The notes under the pieces: model-generated
The model's database searches: none
Told to the model about the DNA's origin: nothing
The model's input: only the letters and a program-made list of their open reading frames with translations
Shown here: positions 50,326 through 58,080 of the stretch, piece after piece
Layout of the letters: every line of letters starts with the position of its first letter
Numbering within the stretch: position 1 is the first letter of the stretch
DNA from: DATARH01 sp036268425
GTDB lineage: Bacteria; Pseudomonadota; Alphaproteobacteria; ATCC43930; CGMCC-115725
NCBI GenBank assembly: GCA_036268425.1
Contig: DATAUE010000049.1
Coordinates: 1 to 64,000, forward strand
Reading direction: 5' to 3'
DNA: 64,000 bases
Position numbers and translations under genes: made by a program

Positions 50326-52428
50326 GTGCGCACATTCAGGGCCGGGGTCGATATCGGCGGCACCTTTACCGACATCGTGCTGCTTGACGATACCGGCCGC
50401 CGCTATACCAAAAAGGTGCCGTCGACGGTCGACGATTACGCTCGCGCAATCGTCGATGGGCTGGGCGCGCTGCTCACCGAGATTGATGCAGAGGCATCCG
50501 GCATCAGCGAATTGCTGCATGGCACCACGGTCGCCTCGAATGCGATCCTTGAACACAAGGGCGCCAAGACCGGGCTGATCACCACCCGGGGTTTTCGCGA
50601 CATTCTCGAAATCCGCAATCTGCGGATGCCGCGACTGTACGACATGTCGTGGACCAAGCCGCCGCCTCTGGTCGAGCGGCGCTGGCGTACCGAAGTCGAC
50701 GAGCGGATCGATGCCGCTGGCGGCATCGACCGTCCGCTCGACGAGGCGAGCGTCGAACATGCCGTGCGGTTTCTGGCCGGCGAGGGTGTCGAGGCGATCG
50801 CGATCTGTCTGCTGCACTCCTATCGCAACCCGGCACACGAACTGCGGGTCAAGGAGATCGCGGCGCGGGTCGCGCCCGACATCGCCTTGTCCGTCAGCGC
50901 CGAGGTACTGCCGGTCATCAACGAGTATGAGCGCACCTCGACGACGGTGATCAACGCCTATGTCCGGCCGATCGTCGCGCAATACCTCAACCGGCTGATC
51001 GCTGACGTGCGCCGCACTGGCATCAAGGCGCCGCTGTTGTTGATGCAGTCGAATGGCGGGTTGACCACCGCCAGGGCGGCGGCCGAGACGCCGATGCACA
51101 TCATCGAAAGCGGCCCGGCCGCGGGGGTGGTTGGCGTGCAGGCCTTGACCCGGCGCATGGGCGTCGGCAAGGCAATTTCGTTCGATATGGGGGGCACCAC
51201 CGCCAAGGCGTCGCTGATCGAAAACGGTGAGGTGACTCGCGCCACCGAATACCAGGTCGGTGCCGGCATCGTGCTTGGCTCGCGTCTGCTGTCGGGGGCC
51301 GGGTATACGCTGAAGGTGCCGGCCATCGATCTCGCCGAAGTCGGGGCCGGCGGCGGTTCGGTTCTGTGGATCGATGCCGGTGGCGCGTTGCAGATCGGGC
51401 CGCATAGCGCCGGCGCGGTGCCGGGGCCGGTGTGCTACGACCAGGGCGGCAGCGAGCCGACCGTCACCGATGCCAATGTCGTGCTGGGCTACATCAACCC
51501 AACTCAATTGGTCGGTGGCGCGTTGATGCTGAACGCCGATAAAGCATCGACGGTTATCGCCGAACGCATTGCCGCGCCGCTTGGCATGAGCGTTGAGGAT
51601 GCGGCCTACGGCGCGCATCTGATCGCCGCGTCGAATATGATCCGGGCGTTGAAGGCGGTCTCGAGCGAGCGCGGCCGCGACCCGCGGGAATATGCGCTGG
51701 TCGGGTTCGGCGGCAATGGCCCGATTTTTGCCGCCGGCATGGCGGAGGCGCTGCATATCCCGCACGTGCTGATACCGCCCTCGGCCGGAGTGTTTTCATC
51801 GTTCGGGCTGCTTTATGCCGAGGTCGAATATTTTTTCACGCGCACCCGTAAGTTGCTGCTGCGCGTTGCGCCGCCTGACGAATTGCAGGCGACGATCGAC
51901 GCCCTCGAAGCCGAGGCGCGGACACGGCTGTGCGAAGACGGGTTCGCTGCTGATCACATCGAAATCCGCCGCAGCGCCAGCCTCCATTATCAGGGGCAGA
52001 GCTTTGAACTGCGTGTGCCCTTGGCGGTCGGGCGGCTCGATGCCACCGCGTTGGCAGCACTGGAGGAGGCGTTCGGCGCGGAGCACGAGCGGAGTTACGG
52101 GCACCGGGCCGGGGTCGAAGAGCCGGTCGAACTGGTCAGCCTGGAAGTGATTGGTCGCGGTATCCCCGACGCGCCGCGATCGGCATCGGCTGCAACGGCG
52201 GGTCTCGCGCCGGATATTGCGATCGCGACGCCACGCCGCCGCGCCTATTTTGGTGCCGTTCGCGGCTGGCGCGATGCCGCGGTCATCAACCGGAGCGATC
52301 TGCGGTCACCGCACATCGGCCCTTGCATTGTCGAAGAATACGATACGACGTGCCTGATCCCGCCGGGCTGGTCCGCGCGTCTCGATGCTCACGGCAACAT
52401 CGCGATGACCCGGCAGGTACAAGAGTGA
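50326..52428 (+). CDS. hydantoinase A/5-oxoprolinase family ATPase subunit
   Basis: 700 residues. N-terminal ASKHA-type ATPase block FRAGVDIGGTFTDIVLLDDT, then ELLHGTTVASNAILEHKGAK, GLITTRGFRDILEIRN, a KAISFDMGGTTAKASLIENG phosphate block, and a C-terminal domain with SLHYQGQSFELRVPL. This is HyuA, which works with HyuB in ATP-dependent hydrolysis of hydantoins or oxoproline. I choose GTG 50326 since GGAGGAG precedes it and the family starts just before GVDIGGTFTD. No hyuB gene follows. Confidence 0.87.
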   Translation: MRTFRAGVDIGGTFTDIVLLDDTGRRYTKKVPSTVDDYARAIVDGLGALLTEIDAEASGISELLHGTTVASNAILEHKGAKTGLITTRGFRDILEIRNLRMPRLYDMSWTKPPPLVERRWRTEVDERIDAAGGIDRPLDEASVEHAVRFLAGEGVEAIAICLLHSYRNPAHELRVKEIAARVAPDIALSVSAEVLPVINEYERTSTTVINAYVRPIVAQYLNRLIADVRRTGIKAPLLLMQSNGGLTTARAAAETPMHIIESGPAAGVVGVQALTRRMGVGKAISFDMGGTTAKASLIENGEVTRATEYQVGAGIVLGSRLLSGAGYTLKVPAIDLAEVGAGGGSVLWIDAGGALQIGPHSAGAVPGPVCYDQGGSEPTVTDANVVLGYINPTQLVGGALMLNADKASTVIAERIAAPLGMSVEDAAYGAHLIAASNMIRALKAVSSERGRDPREYALVGFGGNGPIFAAGMAEALHIPHVLIPPSAGVFSSFGLLYAEVEYFFTRTRKLLLRVAPPDELQATIDALEAEARTRLCEDGFAADHIEIRRSASLHYQGQSFELRVPLAVGRLDATALAALEEAFGAEHERSYGHRAGVEEPVELVSLEVIGRGIPDAPRSASAATAGLAPDIAIATPRRRAYFGAVRGWRDAAVINRSDLRSPHIGPCIVEEYDTTCLIPPGWSARLDAHGNIAMTRQVQE

Positions 52429-52457
52429 AATATCGCGGCGCCTTTCGCCGCGATATT
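52429..52457. terminator. perfect hairpin between convergent genes
   Basis: AATATCGCGGCG (52429-52440) and CGCCGCGATATT (52446-52457) pair exactly around CCTTT, immediately after the hyuA stop and just before the end of the convergent enoyl-CoA hydratase. No T-run follows, so it may be a rho-assisted or bidirectional stop rather than a classical terminator. Confidence 0.6.
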
Positions 52458-52461
52458 GAGG

Positions 52462-53238
52462 TCAGCTTCCCGCCGGCATTTCCGGCTTTTCGATCAGCGC
52501 CAGCATTTCCATGCCGAGGCCGTAGCCGAGGAGGTCGTGCATCTGGCGGCGCAGATATTCGGTCAGCAGCAGGCGGGTATAGCGCAACAACAGGGTCGGC
52601 CGCTTGGCGAGGTCCGCAGCCAGTTCCCAGGCTCGCGCCAATAACTGGTCGGGCGGCATCACTTCGGCGACAAGCCCGAGTTCAAGCGCTTTCGCGGCAT
52701 CGAGCGTCTGCCCAGTCAGGAGATAGTAGCGGCCGCGATTAAGCCCGAGCAGCAGCGGCATCACGATGTGCATGCCGTCGCCCGGTACGACATCCGACAC
52801 GAAATGCGCCGAATCCTGGAATTGCGCGGTGTCCGCCGCCAGGACGATGTCGCAGAGCAGCGGTATCTCCGAATGGCGCCACGCCGGGCCGTTGATCGCA
52901 CTGATCACCGGCACCTCGATTTCCAATAGGCGCATCAGCAGGTGGCGCCCTTCCCAATGAATGCGGTCGATGCGCTCGGCTGGCGGCCGCGCCGGAAACG
53001 ATGAGGTGCCGGGCGTCGCACGCGGCCCGGAAAACTCGGCGCCAGTGCCGGTGATGATGACGACTTTGTTGTCGCGGTCACCGCCGACATCGTGAAACGC
53101 CTCGGGTAATTCCCCGTGCGGCAGAAAACCCCAGCGCAGGGATTTCCCCTCGGTATGCAGTGTCATTTGCAGCACGCCGTCGCGCCGCTCAAACCGGACG
53201 CTCTGGTATTTGTTCGCGTAGTCTTCCAGCTTGCTCAT
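52462..53238 (-). CDS. enoyl-CoA hydratase/isomerase (crotonase) family protein
   Basis: 258-residue crotonase-fold protein. The first oxyanion segment is around GTGAEFSGPRATPG and the second around AINGPAWRHSEIPLLCDIVL. The typical catalytic Glu positions are not both clear (WRHSEIP and DGMHIVMPLLLGLNRGRYYL), so it may be a hydrolase or isomerase of the superfamily, for example of the 6-oxocamphor type. It heads a minus-strand run with a CMD protein and an alpha/beta hydrolase further right. Confidence 0.8.
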   Translation of the reverse strand: MSKLEDYANKYQSVRFERRDGVLQMTLHTEGKSLRWGFLPHGELPEAFHDVGGDRDNKVVIITGTGAEFSGPRATPGTSSFPARPPAERIDRIHWEGRHLLMRLLEIEVPVISAINGPAWRHSEIPLLCDIVLAADTAQFQDSAHFVSDVVPGDGMHIVMPLLLGLNRGRYYLLTGQTLDAAKALELGLVAEVMPPDQLLARAWELAADLAKRPTLLLRYTRLLLTEYLRRQMHDLLGYGLGMEMLALIEKPEMPAGS

Positions 53239-53257
53239 CAGACCCTCCCCGACGCGC

Positions 53258-54037
53258 TTACGATCGCGGCGTCCGTTTCGCCTCTTGCCGTGCCAGTTCG
53301 TCGATCAACGCCGGTACCCCAACCGTGATGCTGTGTACCCCGATCGAGCTGACCAGTTCGAGCACCTCGATGATTTCCTGCGGTGTCGCGCCAAGCTGCA
53401 ACGCATTGCGGATATGGATGCGGATGCCGGGTTCGTAGAGATGCGTCGTTGCGGCATCGATCGCGATATATACGAATTCCTTGATCTTGGGCTCGAGTGT
53501 GCCGCTCTTCCACGGGACGCTGGAAAATTGCAGGTAGGCGGCGAAGAAATCAGAGTCGAGCCGCAGCAGATCGTCCCACAGCGCGGTCCAATACCCGCGA
53601 TTGTCGATGAACTCCTGCTTCAACGCCTCCTGCCGTGGCGACAGCGCGGTTTGTTCGAGCGGTGTGCCGGCGCGTTTAAGTTCGCTGAGCAAGGCCGGAA
53701 TGCCGACCGTCAGCGTGTGGATGCCGAGCACCGCGGCGAGTTCATAGACTTCGAGAATTTCCTCCTTTGTCGCACCGTGGCGCAGCGCATTCTGGATATG
53801 GATGCGTAGCCCCGGCTCGTAGAGATGCGTCGTCGAGGCATCGACCGCGATGTACATCAATTCCTTGATCTTTGGTGGCAGCGGCCCATGCCGCCACGGC
53901 GTCGCCGAAAACTCGAGATAGGCGGCGAAAAAATCCGGGTCGAGCGCCAGCAATCCATCCCACATCGGCGACCAGTAGCCGCGCGCTTCGGTAAAGGCGT
54001 CCTTGAGCTGTCGTTGCCGTTCGTCGAGTTCCGCCAT
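53258..54037 (-). CDS. double carboxymuconolactone decarboxylase-domain protein
   Basis: 259 residues with two clearly related CMD-like halves. The first half has KIKELMYIAVDASTTHLYEP then GLRIHIQNALRHGATKEEIL; the second has KIKEFVYIAIDAATTHLYEP and GIRIHIRNALQLGATPQEII. The repeat shows internal duplication. No CxxC in either half. Tandem CMD proteins occur in aromatic and terpene degradation clusters. Nineteen bases upstream of the enoyl-CoA hydratase gene on the same strand, so probably co-transcribed. Confidence 0.85.
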   Translation of the reverse strand: MAELDERQRQLKDAFTEARGYWSPMWDGLLALDPDFFAAYLEFSATPWRHGPLPPKIKELMYIAVDASTTHLYEPGLRIHIQNALRHGATKEEILEVYELAAVLGIHTLTVGIPALLSELKRAGTPLEQTALSPRQEALKQEFIDNRGYWTALWDDLLRLDSDFFAAYLQFSSVPWKSGTLEPKIKEFVYIAIDAATTHLYEPGIRIHIRNALQLGATPQEIIEVLELVSSIGVHSITVGVPALIDELARQEAKRTPRS

Positions 54038-54081
54038 CTTCCGCCCCCGTCGCCTTGGTGAACGAGACCCGCATTGTTTGT

Positions 54082-54209
54082 GTCCCGGCGCAGGCCGGAA
54101 CCCACAGTAGCGGCCAAACGATGCTCTCCTTTGGTCGCCGGTGATAGCGCACCGTGTCGATTACCGCGCCGGCGGCGACGTGGAGCCCGACCTGCGCCGG
54201 GATGGCGAC
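54082..54209. repeat. degenerate long inverted repeat (GTCCCGGCGCAGGCC family)
   Basis: The left arm at 54082-54105 begins GTCCCGGCGCAGGCCGGAAC and the right arm at 54180-54209 has CCTGCGCCGGGATGGCGAC; the arms are imperfectly complementary with a 74-base loop. It looks like a drifted relative of the perfect palindrome at 14272. It fills most of the 193-base gap between two minus-strand genes. Confidence 0.6.
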
Positions 54210-54230
54210 AGTTTTTTCGATGCCTGCTGC

Positions 54231-55013
54231 CTAACGCGTCCAGGCGAGGATCGCGGCGGCGACCTCGTCGGGCTTGTCGAGTTCGGCGAGATGGCCGGCT
54301 CCGGGGATGATCCGCACCTCGCTTGGTCCGGCAACTGCTTCGGCGATCCGCTCGGCGTAGCTGCGCGGCATGATCCGGTCATGTTCGCCCCAGAGCAGCA
54401 GGGTCGGCGCGGTGATCAGCGGCAACCGCTTTTCCAGCTTGGTATTGCCGAGCGGCCAGAAAATGCGCGCCGCCGCTTCGCTGGCACGGACCTGCTCGAT
54501 CGGCCATTCCGGTGAATTCTGTCCTTCGGGCTGTGCCTTCAATTCTTCCCAGCGCGCCGGATCGGCGCATAGCAGACCCGGCACGTCTGGTGCGCGCTGC
54601 GCCCAGGGGTCGGTTGGTGGCTCGTTGTCATCGAACAGGCCGAATGGTGCGATCAGCGCCAGCCGGCGCAGCGCTTGCGGCCAGATCGCCGCGATCTCGG
54701 CCGCGAGCGATCCGCCCACGGAGCTGCCGGCAAGATCGGCGCCGTCGAGCCCGGCTTTCTGCACCAGGGCATGGGCCGCGAGCACCCAATCGAGATGGCT
54801 GTCGAGCACGCTATGGCCACGCTCGCCACCGGGAAACCCCGGCAGCGACGGCACGATGACGGTGCGTTCGCGCGCCAGCGCATCGAGTACCGGCATCCAC
54901 CGCGGCATGCCGCCGAAGCCAGCGAGAAACCCGAGTTTCGGCCCGCTGCCTTTGCGCCAGACCCGGCAGGAAAATCCGTTCAGCTCGACGGAAAAGGTTT
55001 CAGGTTCGGTCAC
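54231..55013 (-). CDS. alpha/beta-hydrolase
   Basis: 260 residues. Nucleophile elbow GSSVGGS (ADLAGSSVGGSLAAEIAAIW), catalytic Asp in TLLWGEHDRIMP, His in IIPGAGHLAELDKPDEVAAA. This layout matches small esterases and C-C bond hydrolases of the MhpC group. Its neighbours (two CMD domains, crotonase) suggest work in a ring- or side-chain degradation pathway. Substrate unknown. Confidence 0.85.
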   Translation of the reverse strand: MTEPETFSVELNGFSCRVWRKGSGPKLGFLAGFGGMPRWMPVLDALARERTVIVPSLPGFPGGERGHSVLDSHLDWVLAAHALVQKAGLDGADLAGSSVGGSLAAEIAAIWPQALRRLALIAPFGLFDDNEPPTDPWAQRAPDVPGLLCADPARWEELKAQPEGQNSPEWPIEQVRASEAAARIFWPLGNTKLEKRLPLITAPTLLLWGEHDRIMPRSYAERIAEAVAGPSEVRIIPGAGHLAELDKPDEVAAAILAWTR

Positions 55014-55102
55014 GGCGCTCCCCGCTGCTTTTGTCGCACGGCACTTTAGCGCGGGACCGGCGTCGGGGTGGACCCATAAAAGCGGGCGCTTTTTTGCGCC
55101 GG

Positions 55103-56266
55103 CTAATCGAGAACCAGACCGAGCGCTTGCGAATGTCTAGCCTCCGCGGCGGCAATCTCGGCGTCGTGATCGGCGAAGCGTTCGGCGATTGCTTTGAACT
55201 CGTCGGTATGGGCGAGGAAGGCGTCGAGGATATCGGGGTCGAAATGGGCGCCGCGGCCTTCGCGCATGATTGCCAGCGATGTCTCCTGGGTGAACGGCAG
55301 CTTATAGACGCGCCGGCTGATCAGCGCGTCATAGACATCCGCTACCGCCATCAGCCGTGCCGATAGCGGGATCCTGTTGCCGCTGAGCGCCTGGGGATAA
55401 CCCGAACCGTCCCATTTCTCCTGGTGCGACAGCGCGATTTCCTTTGCATACCTCAGGAAATCGAGCGAAGTGCCCAGCCGCTGCTCGGCCTGCACGATGC
55501 TCTCGAAACCCAGAATCGTATGGGTTTTCATGATTTCGAATTCGCTGCGGTCGAGCCGTCCAGGCTTCAGCAGAATACGGTCGGGAATGCCGACCTTGCC
55601 GATATCGTGCAGCGGTGCCGATTTGAACAGCATCTCGATCGTGCTGTCGTCGAGCTCGGGGCGAAACCGCGGGTGCCCCCGCAGATAAATGGCCAAGGTC
55701 CGCACATAGTGTTGCGTACGGCGGATGTGGTTGCCGGTTTCGTTGTCGCGCGTTTCGGCGAGCGAAGCGACCGCCAGCACGGCGACATCCTGGATCGCGC
55801 GCATCTCCTCGGTGCGGCGGGCCACTTCCTGTTCGAGAAACTGGTTCTGGCTTTTCAGAACGTCGGCACTGGCCTTGAGCCGCAAGTGGTTCTGCACGCG
55901 TGCGCGTACCAGCGGTGGACTGATCGGCTTGGACACATAATCGACCGCGCCGAGTTCGAACCCATGCTCCTCGTCCTCGCTTTCGCTGCGCGAGGTCAGG
56001 AAGATCACGGGAATGGCCGCCGTGGCCGGGTTGTTTTTGAGGCGGCGGCACACCTCGAAGCCGCTCATGTCGGGCATGACGATATCGAGAAGAATCAGGT
56101 CGGGCGCCGGATCCGCGGACGCGATCTGCAACGCGCTGCGGCCGTCACGGGCGGCACGCACACGGCATTGATCGGCCAACGCTTGCGACAACGCCATCAG
56201 GTTTGCCGGCGCGTCATCGACGACAAGCACGAGCGGCGGCTGCGTCAACGCGCGCGGCTCATCCAT
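55103..56266 (-). CDS. response regulator with HD-GYP output (cyclic di-GMP phosphodiesterase)
   Basis: 387 residues. N-terminal receiver: VLVVDDAPANLMALSQAL acidic pocket, phospho-acceptor Asp in DLILLDIVMPDMSGFEVC, the Thr in VIFLTSRSESEDEE and Lys in VDYVSKPISPP. C-terminal HD-GYP domain: ETGNHIRRTQHYVRTLAIY, LHDIGKVGIPDRILLKPG with the HD metal pair, and LSHQEKWDGSGYPQALSG carrying the GYP motif. It should hydrolyse cyclic di-GMP when phosphorylated. No sensor kinase is adjacent. The diguanylate cyclase at 17.8 kb could make its substrate. Confidence 0.93.
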   Translation of the reverse strand: MDEPRALTQPPLVLVVDDAPANLMALSQALADQCRVRAARDGRSALQIASADPAPDLILLDIVMPDMSGFEVCRRLKNNPATAAIPVIFLTSRSESEDEEHGFELGAVDYVSKPISPPLVRARVQNHLRLKASADVLKSQNQFLEQEVARRTEEMRAIQDVAVLAVASLAETRDNETGNHIRRTQHYVRTLAIYLRGHPRFRPELDDSTIEMLFKSAPLHDIGKVGIPDRILLKPGRLDRSEFEIMKTHTILGFESIVQAEQRLGTSLDFLRYAKEIALSHQEKWDGSGYPQALSGNRIPLSARLMAVADVYDALISRRVYKLPFTQETSLAIMREGRGAHFDPDILDAFLAHTDEFKAIAERFADHDAEIAAAEARHSQALGLVLD

Positions 56267-56614
56267 CGATCATGCCTCGCAGTCCTTTGGCGAAAGCGCG
56301 ACTTTCAGATTCTTCGCGGACCCGCTTCATCCGGCGATCACCTGCTGACGTTCCGATTTCATCGCGCCGCGCGGCTCAGGCGATCGCCCACTATAGCAGA
56401 CCGCAATCGCTCGCCGGGATGCGGCGTCCGATGAATATCGGACAATCTTTAACAAAAACCGAAACGGCCGGGCGCGAGGGCTCACTTTTTTGGAAATGAC
56501 ACGGCGATATGCGAGGTGGGCCTTCGTGGAAAAACTAGGCGGTGAACCTCAAAAAAGGCGGGTGGTCGCGGTGTTCGGGTGGCAACGGCCTTTTGCTGGA
56601 GACCAAATTCCGGC
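56267..56614. other. intergenic region with terminator-half copy
   Basis: About 350 bases with no gene that I can support. At 56462-56479 it holds AAACGGCCGGGCGCGAGG, an exact copy of the left arm and loop of the terminator at 57197-57228 but without the right arm. The promoter of the HD-GYP regulator should lie near 56270-56400. Confidence 0.55.
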
Positions 56615-57139
56615 TCAGAATGAACTGGTGCGCAGCCGACCCTCGTAATCACGTTTACCGAGCGGCACGCCTCGCGAGCGCAGGATGTTGTATGCGGTGA
56701 CGGCGTGGAAATGGAAGTTTGGCAGAGAGAACGAGAGAATGAAGGTCTCCGACGTGAAAGCAAGCCGTCGCGGGCCGATCTGGAGGTCTAGGAGCTTGCC
56801 CGCGCAGTCGTTAATCTCTTCGGGGACGAACGCCTCCAGCGCCGTTTCTGCCTTGCCGATCATCGCCTGTAGGTCAGTGAAGAGAACCGGTCCGACCAAG
56901 GCGGGAGGGGTGAACGCGCCGGTTTTGAGAGCCTCGACCCCCCACACGGAATGATGCCATGCCGCTTCGATCTGAAAATGAAATGGTGCCATATCGTCGA
57001 AGAGGCGGGTGTTCACGAAATTATCGGGATCGACACCGGTGTTTGAAAAGTGGGTGGCCGCACGGTCGAGAAAGCCTCCGACGGCTCTTACGGTTTGCAG
57101 GAAGGTCGGCACGCTGAGGTCGTAGAGTGGTGTCCGCAT
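56615..57139 (-). CDS. DUF1993 family protein
   Basis: 174 residues, a DinB-like helical bundle of the DUF1993 group. Opening LYDLSVPTFLQTVRAVGGFL, then MAPFHFQIEAAWHHSVWGVE, and the C-terminal FHFHAVTAYNILRSRGVPLG, all family features. The His-rich positions could bind metal as in DinB-like proteins, but no activity is known. Base composition is less GC-rich than neighbours, and the gene is bracketed by copies of the AAACGGCCGGG-type sequence, suggesting it came in as a cassette. Confidence 0.85.
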   Translation of the reverse strand: MRTPLYDLSVPTFLQTVRAVGGFLDRAATHFSNTGVDPDNFVNTRLFDDMAPFHFQIEAAWHHSVWGVEALKTGAFTPPALVGPVLFTDLQAMIGKAETALEAFVPEEINDCAGKLLDLQIGPRRLAFTSETFILSFSLPNFHFHAVTAYNILRSRGVPLGKRDYEGRLRTSSF

Positions 57140-57196
57140 TGCCTTCCTCGGCTCCGAAACTCATGAGTCTACGGCCTAGATGCGAGGCCCGTTTTG

Positions 57197-57228
57197 AAAA
57201 AAAACGGCCGGGCGCGAGGCCCGGCCGT
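57197..57228 (-). terminator. rho-independent terminator of the BI-1 family gene
   Basis: On the minus strand, ACGGCCGGGC (57219-57228) and its complement at 57204-57213 form a perfect ten-pair stem with a five-base loop, followed by eight T residues (the A-run at 57197-57204 on the plus strand). It sits 24 bases after the stop of the gene at 57253-57972. Confidence 0.93.
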
Positions 57229-57252
57229 CCGAGGGTCTAATTGCCGGCGGCA

Positions 57253-57972
57253 TTAATCGCGGCGCGTACCCATCAACTGCATCAGCATCATGAACAGGTT
57301 GATGAAGTCGAGGTAGAGGCGCAGCGCGCCCATCACGGCCTTTTTGCCGGCCATCTGGCCATCGTCATAGGCCCAGTACATCTCCTTGATCTGCTGCGTG
57401 TCGTACGCGGTCAGACCGGTGAAGACGAGCACGCCGATCACCGAGATGGCGAATTGCAGCGCTGTCGAGCCGACGAAGATATTGACCAGCGAGGCGATGA
57501 TGATGCCGAACAGCCCCATCATCAGGAACGAGCCGTACTGCGCCAAGTCGCGCTGCGTCGTGTAGCCGTAAAGGCTCATGGCGCCGAACGTTCCGGCAGT
57601 GATGAAGAACACCCGTGCGATGCTGGTGCCGGTGAAGACGATAAAGATACTCGCCAGCGACAGGCCCATCAGCGCCGAGTACAGCCAGAACAGGGCTTGC
57701 GCCGTGCTCGCCTGCATCCGGTTGATGCCGTAGCTGAGCCACATCACGAGGCCGAGCGGCGCCAGCATGATCAGCCAGATCAGCGGTGTCCGGGCCACCG
57801 ACATGTAAAGCCCGGATTCGGCAAAGACATAAGCGACAATGCCGGTCAGCGCGAGACCCGAGGCCATGTAGTTGTAGATGCGCAGCATGTACTCCCGCAG
57901 GCCGACATCGATGTCGGCGCGGGCAGTATCCGCCGGCCGCACTGTCCAGCGGGGCTGTGAACCGAGAGCCAT
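57253..57972 (-). CDS. Bax inhibitor-1/YccA family membrane protein
   Basis: 239 residues with seven membrane helices. Family blocks: VGLREYMLRIYNYMASGLAL, TAQALFWLYSALMGLSLASI, FITAGTFGAMSLYGYTTQRD and the C-terminal AYDTQQIKEMYWAYDDG, ALRLYLDFINLFMMLMQLMG. The Asp pair near the last helices resembles the pH-sensing pair of bacterial BI-1 channels. ATG 57972 follows GGAGGGGG. It stands alone with its own terminator. Confidence 0.93.
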   Translation of the reverse strand: MALGSQPRWTVRPADTARADIDVGLREYMLRIYNYMASGLALTGIVAYVFAESGLYMSVARTPLIWLIMLAPLGLVMWLSYGINRMQASTAQALFWLYSALMGLSLASIFIVFTGTSIARVFFITAGTFGAMSLYGYTTQRDLAQYGSFLMMGLFGIIIASLVNIFVGSTALQFAISVIGVLVFTGLTAYDTQQIKEMYWAYDDGQMAGKKAVMGALRLYLDFINLFMMLMQLMGTRRD

Positions 57973-58080
57973 TGACCCCCTCCAAAAGAGGCTGCGAGGA
58001 TAATTCCTCACGGCAAATATTGGCACAATCCGGCGCCATTTCAATGACGCCGGCGGCGAGGACAAAGCTGCCAAAGGGCG

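Noticed and set aside
49999..51765. Minus-strand 588-codon open frame opposite hyuA and the monooxygenase gene
   Set aside because: Shadow frame; no recognisable domain, and the plus strand carries clear families.
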